A DNA stretch of 28,827 nucleotides from ZC4RG29 sp036273935 (lineage in GTDB: Bacteria; Bacteroidota; Bacteroidia; Cytophagales; Cyclobacteriaceae). The DNA lies in NCBI GenBank assembly GCA_036273935.1, contig DASUGQ010000084.1:1-28827 (forward strand). The letters are read 5' to 3'. Positions within the stretch are counted from its first letter, which is position 1. Each line of letters begins with the position of its first letter. A model generated the notes under the pieces. The model saw only the letters and a program-made list of their open reading frames with translations, was not told the DNA's origin and made no database searches. The translations under genes were made by a program, and so were the position numbers. Below are positions 14,317 through 22,126 of this stretch, piece by piece.

Positions 14317-15576
14317 ATGAACGGATTGAAATCCCTTTTCATCGCTGGTATTTTGTTCTTGCCATTCACACTAAAAGCTGCGGCGGCAGACACTCTAACG
14401 GTGACGCTGCACCAGGCCGATAGCATTTTTATAACCCGAAATTACTACTTACTGGCCTCGTCCATGAATATTGAAGCGCAAAGAGCGCAGGAACTCCAGG
14501 CCAGGCTTTTTATCAACCCCGTCATCACGGCCGATTTCAATGCATACGATCCACAAAATGATGAATTCTTTCACGTAGGGGAGACAGGCCAGAAGAGTTT
14601 TCAGATTGATCAGTTGATCTTGTTGGGAGGCAAGCGGAGATTCCAGATCGATATGGCCAAAACCAACACGGCTATCGCAGAACTGGAATTTCAAAATCTT
14701 ACGAGACAATTGAAATTCAAACTTCATACAAAGCTTGTTGAAATCGGACAGCAACAGGTCTTGCTTCAGAAGTACAATGCCCAGCTCGTCTTTCTCGACA
14801 CCATTATGACGTCGTACGAACGCCAGGTTGCGAAAGGAAATATTCCGCTAAAGGATTTTGTGCGGCTGAAAGGTGTTTACCTGAATCTTAACAACGACCG
14901 CGCTGAATTGCTGCATCGATATTTTGAGGCGCAGACCGACGTACAGACTCTATTGCAAACCCAACAGAACATCGCGTTTGAATTTTCCGACCAGGATATT
15001 GATGCATACATAAAGGTGAGGAACCTGGATGACCTGAAAGCTGAAGCCCTGGCCAATCATCCTGAACTACAGATCATGCGCCAGAATAAGATCCTTGCAG
15101 AGCAATATCTTCAATATCAAAAAAAGCTGGCGATACCGGACATTAATTTGTTTACATCATACGATCAGCGGGGGGGAGCCTTCCTCAATCAGATCAATGC
15201 AGGCATTGCCATACCGTTGCCCTTGTGGAATCGTAACCAGGGCAACATCAAGTCGGCCGGATTTCGAATCCAGGAAGAGGGTTATTATCAACAGGCGAAG
15301 CAGCAGGAGATGTTAAGTAATGTGCAGAATAATTTTGCCCTTTATTCTCAGACAGTCTCTGAGTACCAAAAGGCGACTGGCTTGTATAGCGCTGATTTTG
15401 AAGTTACCATCAAGGGCATGGCGGATAATTTTCAGAAGAGAAATGTATCGATGATAGAGTTCGTGGATTTCTTTGAATCCTATAACCAGGTGCTGGCGGA
15501 ATTGGCGCGCATGAAAACGCAGCTTGTTACCTCAGCAGAGTTGTTGAATTTGTCAATTGGAAAAGATGTCTATTAG
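14317..15576 (+). CDS. TolC-family outer-membrane efflux channel
   Basis: Outer-membrane exit duct of the RND pump encoded downstream. Start is uncertain: ATG at 14317 gives a clean signal peptide (MNGLKSLFIAGILFLPF, cleavage near AAAAD), while ATG at 14302 and TTG at 14290 in the same frame would add 5 or 9 residues. About 420 residues are mostly long helices with the TolC-type internal repeat. An L-A-x-x-P-E-L-type segment (LANHPELQIMRQNKILAEQ) begins one helical unit, followed by strand-like FTSYDQRGG and GIAIPLPLWNRNQGNI, a motif common to CusC/CzcC-type channels. It sits 71 bases after the kinase, and the adaptor begins eight bases after its stop. Confidence 0.92.
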   Translation: MNGLKSLFIAGILFLPFTLKAAAADTLTVTLHQADSIFITRNYYLLASSMNIEAQRAQELQARLFINPVITADFNAYDPQNDEFFHVGETGQKSFQIDQLILLGGKRRFQIDMAKTNTAIAELEFQNLTRQLKFKLHTKLVEIGQQQVLLQKYNAQLVFLDTIMTSYERQVAKGNIPLKDFVRLKGVYLNLNNDRAELLHRYFEAQTDVQTLLQTQQNIAFEFSDQDIDAYIKVRNLDDLKAEALANHPELQIMRQNKILAEQYLQYQKKLAIPDINLFTSYDQRGGAFLNQINAGIAIPLPLWNRNQGNIKSAGFRIQEEGYYQQAKQQEMLSNVQNNFALYSQTVSEYQKATGLYSADFEVTIKGMADNFQKRNVSMIEFVDFFESYNQVLAELARMKTQLVTSAELLNLSIGKDVY

Positions 15577-15583
15577 TAATAAG

Positions 15584-16675
15584 ATGAAAAGTCAGTTTAT
15601 CGTGTTGGCTCACCTGCTGTTAACAGGCATGGTGTTTATTACTTCGTGTCACCCGGAACATGACAATGAAGATGAGATCGCGTTTACATTGAGTGATACC
15701 ATGATGGCCAGGTGTGAGTTTCAGCAGGCGAAGCTGGAGAAAGTTGAAAATGAACTTCGGCTGTTTGGGAAGATCACTGCCGACAATAACAAGACGGCCC
15801 AGGTTTACCCGATCGTGGGCGGTGTCGTGACCGCAATCAATACAGAGCTGGGCGACTATGTACACCAGGGACAGGTGCTGGCAACAATCCAAAGCAGCGA
15901 AGTGGCGCAATTCCAAAAAGAAAAACTGGACGCCATCAACGCTGTTGCAATAGCGGAGAAAAACCTCCAGGTGGCAAACGATCTTTTTGCCGGCAAGCTG
16001 AATTCTGAAAAGGATGTTACCGTGGCGGAACGGGAATTGGACAACGCAAAGGCTGAGCTAAACCGCGTCAACGACATTTATAAAATTTACAGTTTGAAAA
16101 GCGGCTCTCTTTACAATGTCATTGCGCCGATCAGCGGATTTGTTTTGTCGAAAAGAATAAATCAGAATGAGCAACTGCCGTCGGATATGTCGGAGCCACT
16201 CTTTTCAATAGCGGAGATAAATGAGATATGGGCTCTGGCCAATGTGAATGAAAGTGACATCTCAAAGATAAAAGTGGGATACGATGCTGAAGTGAAGACG
16301 CTCGCCTTCCCCGATCAGTCCTACAAGGGAAAAATTGATAAGGTGTTTAATGCCATTGACCCGGAGACAAAATCAATGAAGGCCAGAGTGAAAATCCCCA
16401 ACAACGACTTCAGGCTCAAGCCCGAAATGAATTGCACTGTGGGCGTCCATTTTACGGAAAATGAAGATATGGTTGCTGTACCCTCGTCCTCCATTATTTT
16501 TGACAAGAGCAAGTACTGGGTGATGGTGTTTAAGGACCGTCACAACATAGAGACTCGCCAGGTTTCCATCTATCGCGATCTTGGAAATGTCACTTACATA
16601 AGCCGTGGTATTACTGAAGGCGAAACCGTGATCACAAAGAATGGTCTCCTGGTCTATGATGCGATCAACGATTAG
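15584..16675 (+). CDS. RND efflux periplasmic adaptor lipoprotein (CusB/CzcB-like)
   Basis: Membrane-fusion protein linking the inner-membrane pump to the TolC channel. I chose the ATG at 15584 because it starts a lipoprotein signal peptide with the lipobox ITSC; ATG at 15566 and TTG at 15557 overlap the channel gene. After the lipid anchor come a barrel-sandwich half (VYPIVGGVVTAINTELGDYV, lipoyl-like), a helical hairpin (AVAIAEKNLQVANDLFAGK onward), the second lipoyl half (VIAPISGFVLSKRINQNEQL), a beta-barrel and a membrane-proximal domain ending in GLLVYDAIND. The lipoyl halves carry the conserved G-x-V pattern. No C-terminal histidine-rich tail is seen. About 363 residues, normal for heavy-metal adaptors. 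Confidence 0.93.
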   Translation: MKSQFIVLAHLLLTGMVFITSCHPEHDNEDEIAFTLSDTMMARCEFQQAKLEKVENELRLFGKITADNNKTAQVYPIVGGVVTAINTELGDYVHQGQVLATIQSSEVAQFQKEKLDAINAVAIAEKNLQVANDLFAGKLNSEKDVTVAERELDNAKAELNRVNDIYKIYSLKSGSLYNVIAPISGFVLSKRINQNEQLPSDMSEPLFSIAEINEIWALANVNESDISKIKVGYDAEVKTLAFPDQSYKGKIDKVFNAIDPETKSMKARVKIPNNDFRLKPEMNCTVGVHFTENEDMVAVPSSSIIFDKSKYWVMVFKDRHNIETRQVSIYRDLGNVTYISRGITEGETVITKNGLLVYDAIND

Positions 16676-16681
16676 CGGTCT

Positions 16682-19600
16682 ATGAATAAGTTTATTAAAG
16701 GCGTCATCTCATTTTCGCTGAAGAACAAGTTCTTTACCTTCTTCTGGGTAACACTCGTTGTCATCGCCGGCGTGGTGAGCTTTATCAAAATTCCCATTGA
16801 AGCATTTCCCGACGTAACCAATACTCAGATCATTATTGTTACTGAATGGAATGGCAGAAGCGCTGAGGAAATCGAACGGTTTGTCACGACGCCCATCGAA
16901 ATCGCGATGAACAGTGTGCAACGGAAAACCAACGTTCGCAGCATCACTATGTTTGGCCTCTCTGTCATTAAGGTAATTTTTGAGGACGACGTCGAAGATT
17001 TTTTTGCCAGGCAACAAGTCAATAACCAGTTGAGAAATGTTCAACTGCCGGAAGGTGTGGAGCCGGATGTCCAGCCGCCCTATGGTCCCACCGGGGAAAT
17101 ATTCAGGTATGTGCTGAAGAGCGATTCACGCGATACCCGCGACTTGCTGACGTTACAGAATTGGGTTATTGACCGCCAGCTGCGTGCCGTGCCGGGCGTG
17201 GCGGATGTCGTGGCCTTCGGCGGACAGGAGAAAATTTATGAGATCTCCGTTGACCCGCTCAAACTTCAACAATACGATCTGACGTCAATTGAGCTCTTCG
17301 ACGCAGTGAGTAAGTCAAATCTTAATGTCGGAGGCGATGTGATTGAAAAAAACGGACAGGCGTATGTCGTTCGGGGAATCGGATTGCTGGATTCAAAAGC
17401 TGATATCGAAAATACGATCGTCGATATCTTCAACGGTAACCCGCTCCTCGTAAAAAATGTGGCGAAGGTAAATGAAAGCAGTATGCCCCGCGTGGGACAG
17501 GTCGGTTTAAATAATGACGACGACGTCGTGGAAGGCATTGTCGTCATGCGGAAAGGAGAGAACCCAAGTGACGTACTAAGCAGGGTTAAAAATAAAATCA
17601 CTGAATTGAATACCGCTATCCTGCCCGCAGATGTGACGATGGTTACGTTTTACGATCGCGACAACCTGATGGCGTATTGCACACATACTGTTATGCATAA
17701 CTTAACAGAAGGTATTGTCTTCGTAACCGTCATTGTTTTTCTTTTTATGGCGGACTGGAGAACAACAATAATCGTAGCGCTGATTATTCCTTTATCGTTG
17801 CTCTTTGCCTTTTTTATGCTGAAAATAAAAGGAATGAGTGCGAACTTGCTTTCATTGGGCGCGGTCGACTTCGGCATTATTATCGACGGCGCCGTGGTGA
17901 TGGTGGAAGGAATATTTGTAACGCTTGATCATAAGGCACACCAGATAGGAATGGAAAAGTTCAACCGGCTCGCCAAGATGGGCATCATTAAGGCCACCGG
18001 TGCGCAAATGGGCAAAGCCATCTTCTTCTCGAAATTGATCATCATCTCCGCGCTCCTGCCCATCTTTTCTTTTGAAAAAGTGGAGGGCAAAATGTTTTCA
18101 CCCCTTGCCTATACATTAGGTTTTGCTCTACTCGGGGCACTGATCTTTACACTGACGCTGGTGCCGGTACTCAGTTCCATTTTATTGAACAGGAACGTTC
18201 GTGAAAAGAATAATTTTTTTGCGCGGTTCATCAGCAACACTGTTGGAAAATGTTTCAACTGGACATTTGCACGAAAGCGTCTGACATTGGTGGTGGCATT
18301 CGTATGCTTTGGGCTTACGATGATATCGATCCGCTGGATGGGAACGGAGTTTCTTCCCCAACTCAATGAAGGTGCACTCTGGGTAGAGGCCAAGATGCCT
18401 ATGAGCTATTCACTCACCAATACGGTTGCGATGGTGAGCGTCTTGCGCAGGGAACTGATGAAATTTCCTGAAGTGAATGGGGTGTTATCGCAAACCGGAC
18501 GAAGCAACGACGGAACAGATCCAAGTGGATTTTACTATGTGCAGATGCAGGTAAACCTGAAACCCAGGGATGACTGGAAGCGAAAGATCGATTTGGATGA
18601 CCTGGTCGAGGAAATGGATGCCAGGCTTAAAAGGTACCAGGGTATAAACTATAATTATTCGCAGCCGATTATAGACAATGTGGCGGAAGCGGTGGCCGGT
18701 ATGAACGCTTCCAATGCAGTCAAGATTTTTGGTGATGACCTTGACGCGTTGGATGGATACGCAAACGAGGTCATCGAACAGATCAAAAATGTTCCGGGTA
18801 TTAAAGACGTCGGTATCCTCCGTAACATTGGCCAGCCCGAGATCAGCGTCATCCTCGATGAAGAGAAGATGGCCATCTATGGTGTGACCAAGAGAGAAGC
18901 ACAGGCCGTTATTGAAATGGCAATAGGAGGAAAGACGGCCACGACAAAATATGAAGGCGACAAGAAGTTCGACATCAGGATCCGGTATGACCAGGCCTAT
19001 CGCAAAAATGAAGAGGATATTTTAATGTTAATGATTCCCACCATTTCGGGCGGGCGGATTCCGCTGAAGGAAATTGCGAAAATAAAACAAATCACAGGCC
19101 CTGCTTTTATTTACCGGAACGATACCCGGCGTTTTATCGGCGTTAAATTTTCTGTTCGCGAAAGGGACCTCGGTAGTACCATCGCCGAAGCACAGCGAAA
19201 TGTAATGGCCCACGTAAAACTTCCTCCCGGCTACTCTATTGGCTGGACGGGGGAATTTGAAAACCAGGTGCGCGCAACGAAACGACTGGGCCAGGTGGTG
19301 CCTCTGAGTCTCATCATTATCTTCGTCCTTTTGTTCATCATGTTTGGAAATGCAAAAGATGCCGGATATGTATTGATAAATGTTCCCTTCGCCATCATCG
19401 GCGGTATCCTTGCACTTCACGTTACCGGAATTAATTTCGGAATATCTGCCGGGGTAGGATTCATCGCGTTGTTCGGTATTTGCGTTCAGAATGGTGTCAT
19501 TCTCATTTCCGAATTTCACAAACAGGCTAAAACACTGAGTGATCTGAACCAGGCGATCATTAATGCTGTAAAGATCAGGACCCGGCCCGTTGTCATGACC

Positions 19601-19789
19601 GCTTTGATGGCGGCGATCGGCCTGTTTCCGGCAGCGATCAGCACCGGTATCGGATCGGAGAGCCAGAAGCCTTTGGCCGTCGTGATCATCGGCGGATTGG
19701 TGACGGCCACTGTCTTCACCTTACTCGTGTTTCCCATCATTTATCACAAAGCCCTTCATTTAAGAGAGAAGAGAGCTGCGGCCGCCTGA
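16682..19789 (+). CDS. Heavy-metal efflux RND pump, inner membrane (CzcA-like)
   Basis: 1035-residue proton-driven RND transporter with twelve membrane helices and two large periplasmic loops. Transmembrane helix 4 carries the heavy-metal signature VDFGIIIDGAVVMVEG, giving D396, D402 and E409, which match the spacing of the D402/D408/E415 proton-relay residues of CzcA. The start of the protein (FIKIPIEAFPDVTNTQI) and the second loop (MGTEFLPQLNEGALWVEA) are typical of the family. The periplasmic positions that are copper-binding methionines in CusA (M623, M672 region) read as tyrosine and glutamate here by hand alignment. A divalent-cation substrate such as Zn, Co, Cd or Ni is therefore more likely than Cu or Ag. 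It is last in the efflux operon. Confidence 0.95.
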   Translation: MNKFIKGVISFSLKNKFFTFFWVTLVVIAGVVSFIKIPIEAFPDVTNTQIIIVTEWNGRSAEEIERFVTTPIEIAMNSVQRKTNVRSITMFGLSVIKVIFEDDVEDFFARQQVNNQLRNVQLPEGVEPDVQPPYGPTGEIFRYVLKSDSRDTRDLLTLQNWVIDRQLRAVPGVADVVAFGGQEKIYEISVDPLKLQQYDLTSIELFDAVSKSNLNVGGDVIEKNGQAYVVRGIGLLDSKADIENTIVDIFNGNPLLVKNVAKVNESSMPRVGQVGLNNDDDVVEGIVVMRKGENPSDVLSRVKNKITELNTAILPADVTMVTFYDRDNLMAYCTHTVMHNLTEGIVFVTVIVFLFMADWRTTIIVALIIPLSLLFAFFMLKIKGMSANLLSLGAVDFGIIIDGAVVMVEGIFVTLDHKAHQIGMEKFNRLAKMGIIKATGAQMGKAIFFSKLIIISALLPIFSFEKVEGKMFSPLAYTLGFALLGALIFTLTLVPVLSSILLNRNVREKNNFFARFISNTVGKCFNWTFARKRLTLVVAFVCFGLTMISIRWMGTEFLPQLNEGALWVEAKMPMSYSLTNTVAMVSVLRRELMKFPEVNGVLSQTGRSNDGTDPSGFYYVQMQVNLKPRDDWKRKIDLDDLVEEMDARLKRYQGINYNYSQPIIDNVAEAVAGMNASNAVKIFGDDLDALDGYANEVIEQIKNVPGIKDVGILRNIGQPEISVILDEEKMAIYGVTKREAQAVIEMAIGGKTATTKYEGDKKFDIRIRYDQAYRKNEEDILMLMIPTISGGRIPLKEIAKIKQITGPAFIYRNDTRRFIGVKFSVRERDLGSTIAEAQRNVMAHVKLPPGYSIGWTGEFENQVRATKRLGQVVPLSLIIIFVLLFIMFGNAKDAGYVLINVPFAIIGGILALHVTGINFGISAGVGFIALFGICVQNGVILISEFHKQAKTLSDLNQAIINAVKIRTRPVVMTALMAAIGLFPAAISTGIGSESQKPLAVVIIGGLVTATVFTLLVFPIIYHKALHLREKRAAAA

Positions 19790-19824
19790 TGGCGTCATGC
19801 AGAACTAAACTTTACTTTCGGATA

Positions 19825-19852
19825 AAAACTATTCAATTCATTTCATAGTTTT
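19825..19852 (+). terminator. Possible terminator after the efflux operon
   Basis: AAAACTAT and ATAGTTTT form a perfect 8-bp stem around a 12-base loop, 36 bases after the pump stop. The stem is A/T-rich and the right arm ends in four T residues. It is a weak but plausible intrinsic terminator. Confidence 0.35.
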
Positions 19853-19872
19853 AATGACAATCGGAGTTTTAC

Positions 19873-19893
19873 GCATCACGGATCAGGTGATGC
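19873..19893 (+). other. 7-bp hairpin in the leader of the quinone oxidoreductase
   Basis: GCATCAC and GTGATGC pair perfectly around a seven-base loop and are followed by TTGTTTA, 25 bases before the ATG. It may be a second terminator for the pump operon or a leader hairpin of the next gene. Confidence 0.35.
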
Positions 19894-19917
19894 TTGTTTA
19901 AAGAACATTCTCACGTC

Positions 19918-20907
19918 ATGAAGGCCATTGTTATCACCGAACCCGGTGCGCCGGAAGTATTGCAGATACAGGAAAGACCGAAGCCTGTACCCGGTATCAA
20001 AGAGGTATCGGTGAAAGTATTCGCCGCAGGTGTCAACAGGCCTGATATCTCCCAGCGAAAGGGACACTACCCCGCACCTCCCGGAGTATCACCTGATATA
20101 CCCGGGTTGGAAGTTGCCGGGGTAGTAGTTGAAACCGGCCGATCCGGTTCCCGATGGAAAATCGGCGACAAAGTTTGCGCCCTCGTTGCCGGTGGTGGTT
20201 ACGCGGAATATTGCTCTGTGCCGGAAGGACAATGCCTGCCCGTTCCGGGAGAACTGTCGTTTGCTGAAGCGGCTTCTTTGCCAGAGACATTTTTTACAGT
20301 GTGGAGCAATGTGTTAGACCGGGGGAGGTTGAAACCAACCGAATCGTTTATGGTGCACGGTGGCACCAGTGGTATCGGTGTGGCCGCCATTCAGATTGCG
20401 AAGGCCTGGGGTGCAACGGTTTATGCTACAGCGGGGACGGATGACAAGTGCAGCTTCTGCGAAAAGCTCGGTGCCGAAAAAGCCATCAACTACAGAACGC
20501 AACAGTTCAGGGAAGTTATCAGGGAGATCACAAACAATAGAGGAGTTGACGTTATCCTCGACATGATTGGCGGAGATTACACACAGGCCAACCTGGATGT
20601 CCTTGCCGAGGAAGGGCGGCTGGTGCTCATCAACTTTATGCACGGTGACGAAACATCAATTAAACTTTCATCTATCCTCCGAAAGCGATTGACCGTGACC
20701 GGCTCAACTTTGCGGATAAGGGACGTGTCCTTTAAAACAAGTATTGCTGTACAACTGGAAAAAAATGTCTGGCCGTGGTTGATCAACGGAGAGGTCAAAC
20801 CCATCGTGTTCAAAACTTTTCCCCTGGAAGAGGCCGCCGCAGCGCATCGTTTGCTTGAAAGCAGTGAACATATTGGAAAAGTAGTGTTGGAGATCAATGG
20901 CCATTAA
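19918..20907 (+). CDS. NAD(P)H quinone oxidoreductase, zinc-independent MDR family (PIG3-like)
   Basis: 329 residues from the ATG at 19918 (MKAIVITEPG, the usual family start); a TTG at 19894 would add eight residues that do not fit. It is a medium-chain dehydrogenase/reductase with GroES-like N-terminal domain carrying AAGVNRPDISQRKGHYPAPP and PDIPGLEVAGVV. The Rossmann domain has HGGTSGIGVAAIQIAKAWGA for NADPH binding and then DVILDMIGGDYTQANL. The zinc-ligand cysteines of alcohol dehydrogenases are missing, so this is the quinone-reductase branch, which reduces quinones or enones in the cytoplasm. The next gene begins eight bases after its stop, so the two are likely co-transcribed. Confidence 0.92.
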   Translation: MKAIVITEPGAPEVLQIQERPKPVPGIKEVSVKVFAAGVNRPDISQRKGHYPAPPGVSPDIPGLEVAGVVVETGRSGSRWKIGDKVCALVAGGGYAEYCSVPEGQCLPVPGELSFAEAASLPETFFTVWSNVLDRGRLKPTESFMVHGGTSGIGVAAIQIAKAWGATVYATAGTDDKCSFCEKLGAEKAINYRTQQFREVIREITNNRGVDVILDMIGGDYTQANLDVLAEEGRLVLINFMHGDETSIKLSSILRKRLTVTGSTLRIRDVSFKTSIAVQLEKNVWPWLINGEVKPIVFKTFPLEEAAAAHRLLESSEHIGKVVLEINGH

Positions 20908-20915
20908 TTTCAGTC

Positions 20916-21926
20916 ATGACTATTCTTTCACGCCGATCATTTCTTCTTGCCGGCCTTGCGGGCCTCACCCTCGGTATGAAGAAGCGGGAAAGGAAAATTA
21001 TGACAGTCAACGGACCCATTGCGACCAGTCAGCTTGGTACCGCACTTGTCCATGAACACTTTCTCGTTGATTTCATCGGAGCTGACAAGATCAATTCTGA
21101 TCGATGGAATCCTGACGAAGTTGTTAAAAAGGTTTTGCCTTTTCTCAATGAGGTGAAACAATACCACGTAAAAAGTATTTTCGATTGCACACCTGACTTT
21201 CTCGGTCGTGATGTCGTGTTGCTTCAAATGCTCGCTAAGTCAAGCGGATTACAAATCATCACCAACACCGGTTACTATGGCGCACGCGAAAACAAGCATT
21301 TGCCGCCCTGGGCATTTACTGAGTCTGCGGCGCAACTTGCGGCAAGGTGGACTGATGAATTTGAAAATGGCATTCAGGGGACAGGCGTGAAACCCGGATT
21401 TATAAAAATTGGCGTCGACGCGGGAGAACAACTTTCGCCGTTGCACCGGAAGCTTGTCGAGGCAGCAGCGATAACTCACCTTAAGACAGGGTTAACTATT
21501 TTTTCGCATACAGGTCCAGGGAAGACTGCGTTTCAGGAGATTGATATTATTAAAGCGTCGGGAGTGAGACCCGAGGCGTTTGTATGGGTGCATGCACAGA
21601 CGGAGGGTGACAAAACCCTTCACAATCGCGCAGCTAAAATGGGCGCATGGGTAAGTCTCGATGGTGTTGGCTGGGGCGACTTTGATAATTATGCAGATTC
21701 ACTTGAACGGCTCAAGTCAGCCGGGCTGCTTGACCGCGTATTGATTTCACACGACGCCGGTTGGTATAAGCCCGATGAGCCTGACGCTGAGTTCAAGGGG
21801 TATACGAATATTTTTAGGGAGCTCTTTCCGCGATTGAAGAAAAAAGGATTTGATGAAAAAGATTTTAATCAATTGCTGGTGCGAAATCCCGCGGAGGCGA
21901 TGGGGATTGGAATAAGGAGAGGTTGA
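20916..21926 (+). CDS. Tat-exported phosphotriesterase-family metal hydrolase
   Basis: 336-residue amidohydrolase-superfamily enzyme of the phosphotriesterase (PTE)/lactonase group. The N-terminus SRRSFLLAGLAGLTLG is a twin-arginine signal, implying folding and metal loading before export. All binuclear-metal ligands are present in order: H46 and H48 in VHEHF, carboxylated-lysine candidate K164 in GFIKIGVD, H198 in FSHTGPG, H226 in WVHAQTEGD and D280 in ISHDAGW. Members hydrolyse lactones or phosphoesters; the native substrate here is unknown, and true organophosphate activity should not be assumed. It follows the quinone reductase at eight bases, and a low-complexity CTCA tract lies just after its stop. 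Confidence 0.9.
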   Translation: MTILSRRSFLLAGLAGLTLGMKKRERKIMTVNGPIATSQLGTALVHEHFLVDFIGADKINSDRWNPDEVVKKVLPFLNEVKQYHVKSIFDCTPDFLGRDVVLLQMLAKSSGLQIITNTGYYGARENKHLPPWAFTESAAQLAARWTDEFENGIQGTGVKPGFIKIGVDAGEQLSPLHRKLVEAAAITHLKTGLTIFSHTGPGKTAFQEIDIIKASGVRPEAFVWVHAQTEGDKTLHNRAAKMGAWVSLDGVGWGDFDNYADSLERLKSAGLLDRVLISHDAGWYKPDEPDAEFKGYTNIFRELFPRLKKKGFDEKDFNQLLVRNPAEAMGIGIRRG

Positions 21927-21930
21927 ATTG

Positions 21931-21988
21931 GCATTCGCTCATTTCCTCATTCACTCACTCACGCACTCATTCGCTCAATCGCTCATTG
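21931..21988 (+). repeat. Low-complexity (CTCATTCR)-like tract
   Basis: Just after the hydrolase stop, about 58 bases are built from CTCA tetramers at four- or eight-base spacing: variants of CTCATTCA, CTCACTCA, CGCTCA and similar. It looks like a degenerate microsatellite with no coding role. Confidence 0.55.
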
Positions 21989-22073
21989 TCTGTTGTTGCG
22001 CTTGTTGCGTGCAAAATTCCAGTGAGATGTATTATATGTACTCGAAATTTTACTTTTCTTGAGGTTGATTTTT

Positions 22074-22088
22074 GTACTTTGGAAGTAC
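22074..22088 (+). promoter_or_regulatory. Palindrome at a likely promoter of the GH43 gene
   Basis: GTACTT-TGG-AAGTAC is a perfect 6-bp-arm inverted repeat containing TACTTTG, which is close to the Bacteroidota -7 consensus. It lies 38 bases upstream of the ATG. TTG at 22059 is nearer than the usual -33 spacing, so promoter assignment is tentative. Confidence 0.32.
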
Positions 22089-22126
22089 GATCAATTATTC
22101 CTATACTCGATAAATAAAGAATATCA

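Noticed and set aside
19028..19519. 163-codon minus-strand open frame
   Set aside because: Shadow of the RND pump gene; rich in unusual residues and without any domain pattern.
20916..21926. True organophosphate-degrading phosphotriesterase
   Set aside because: Metal ligands fit the family, but most family members are lactonases or unknown; nothing in the sequence fixes organophosphate as substrate.
21931..21988. CTCA tract as a CRISPR-like array
   Set aside because: Units are four to eight bases with no unique spacers; it is a simple-sequence tract.
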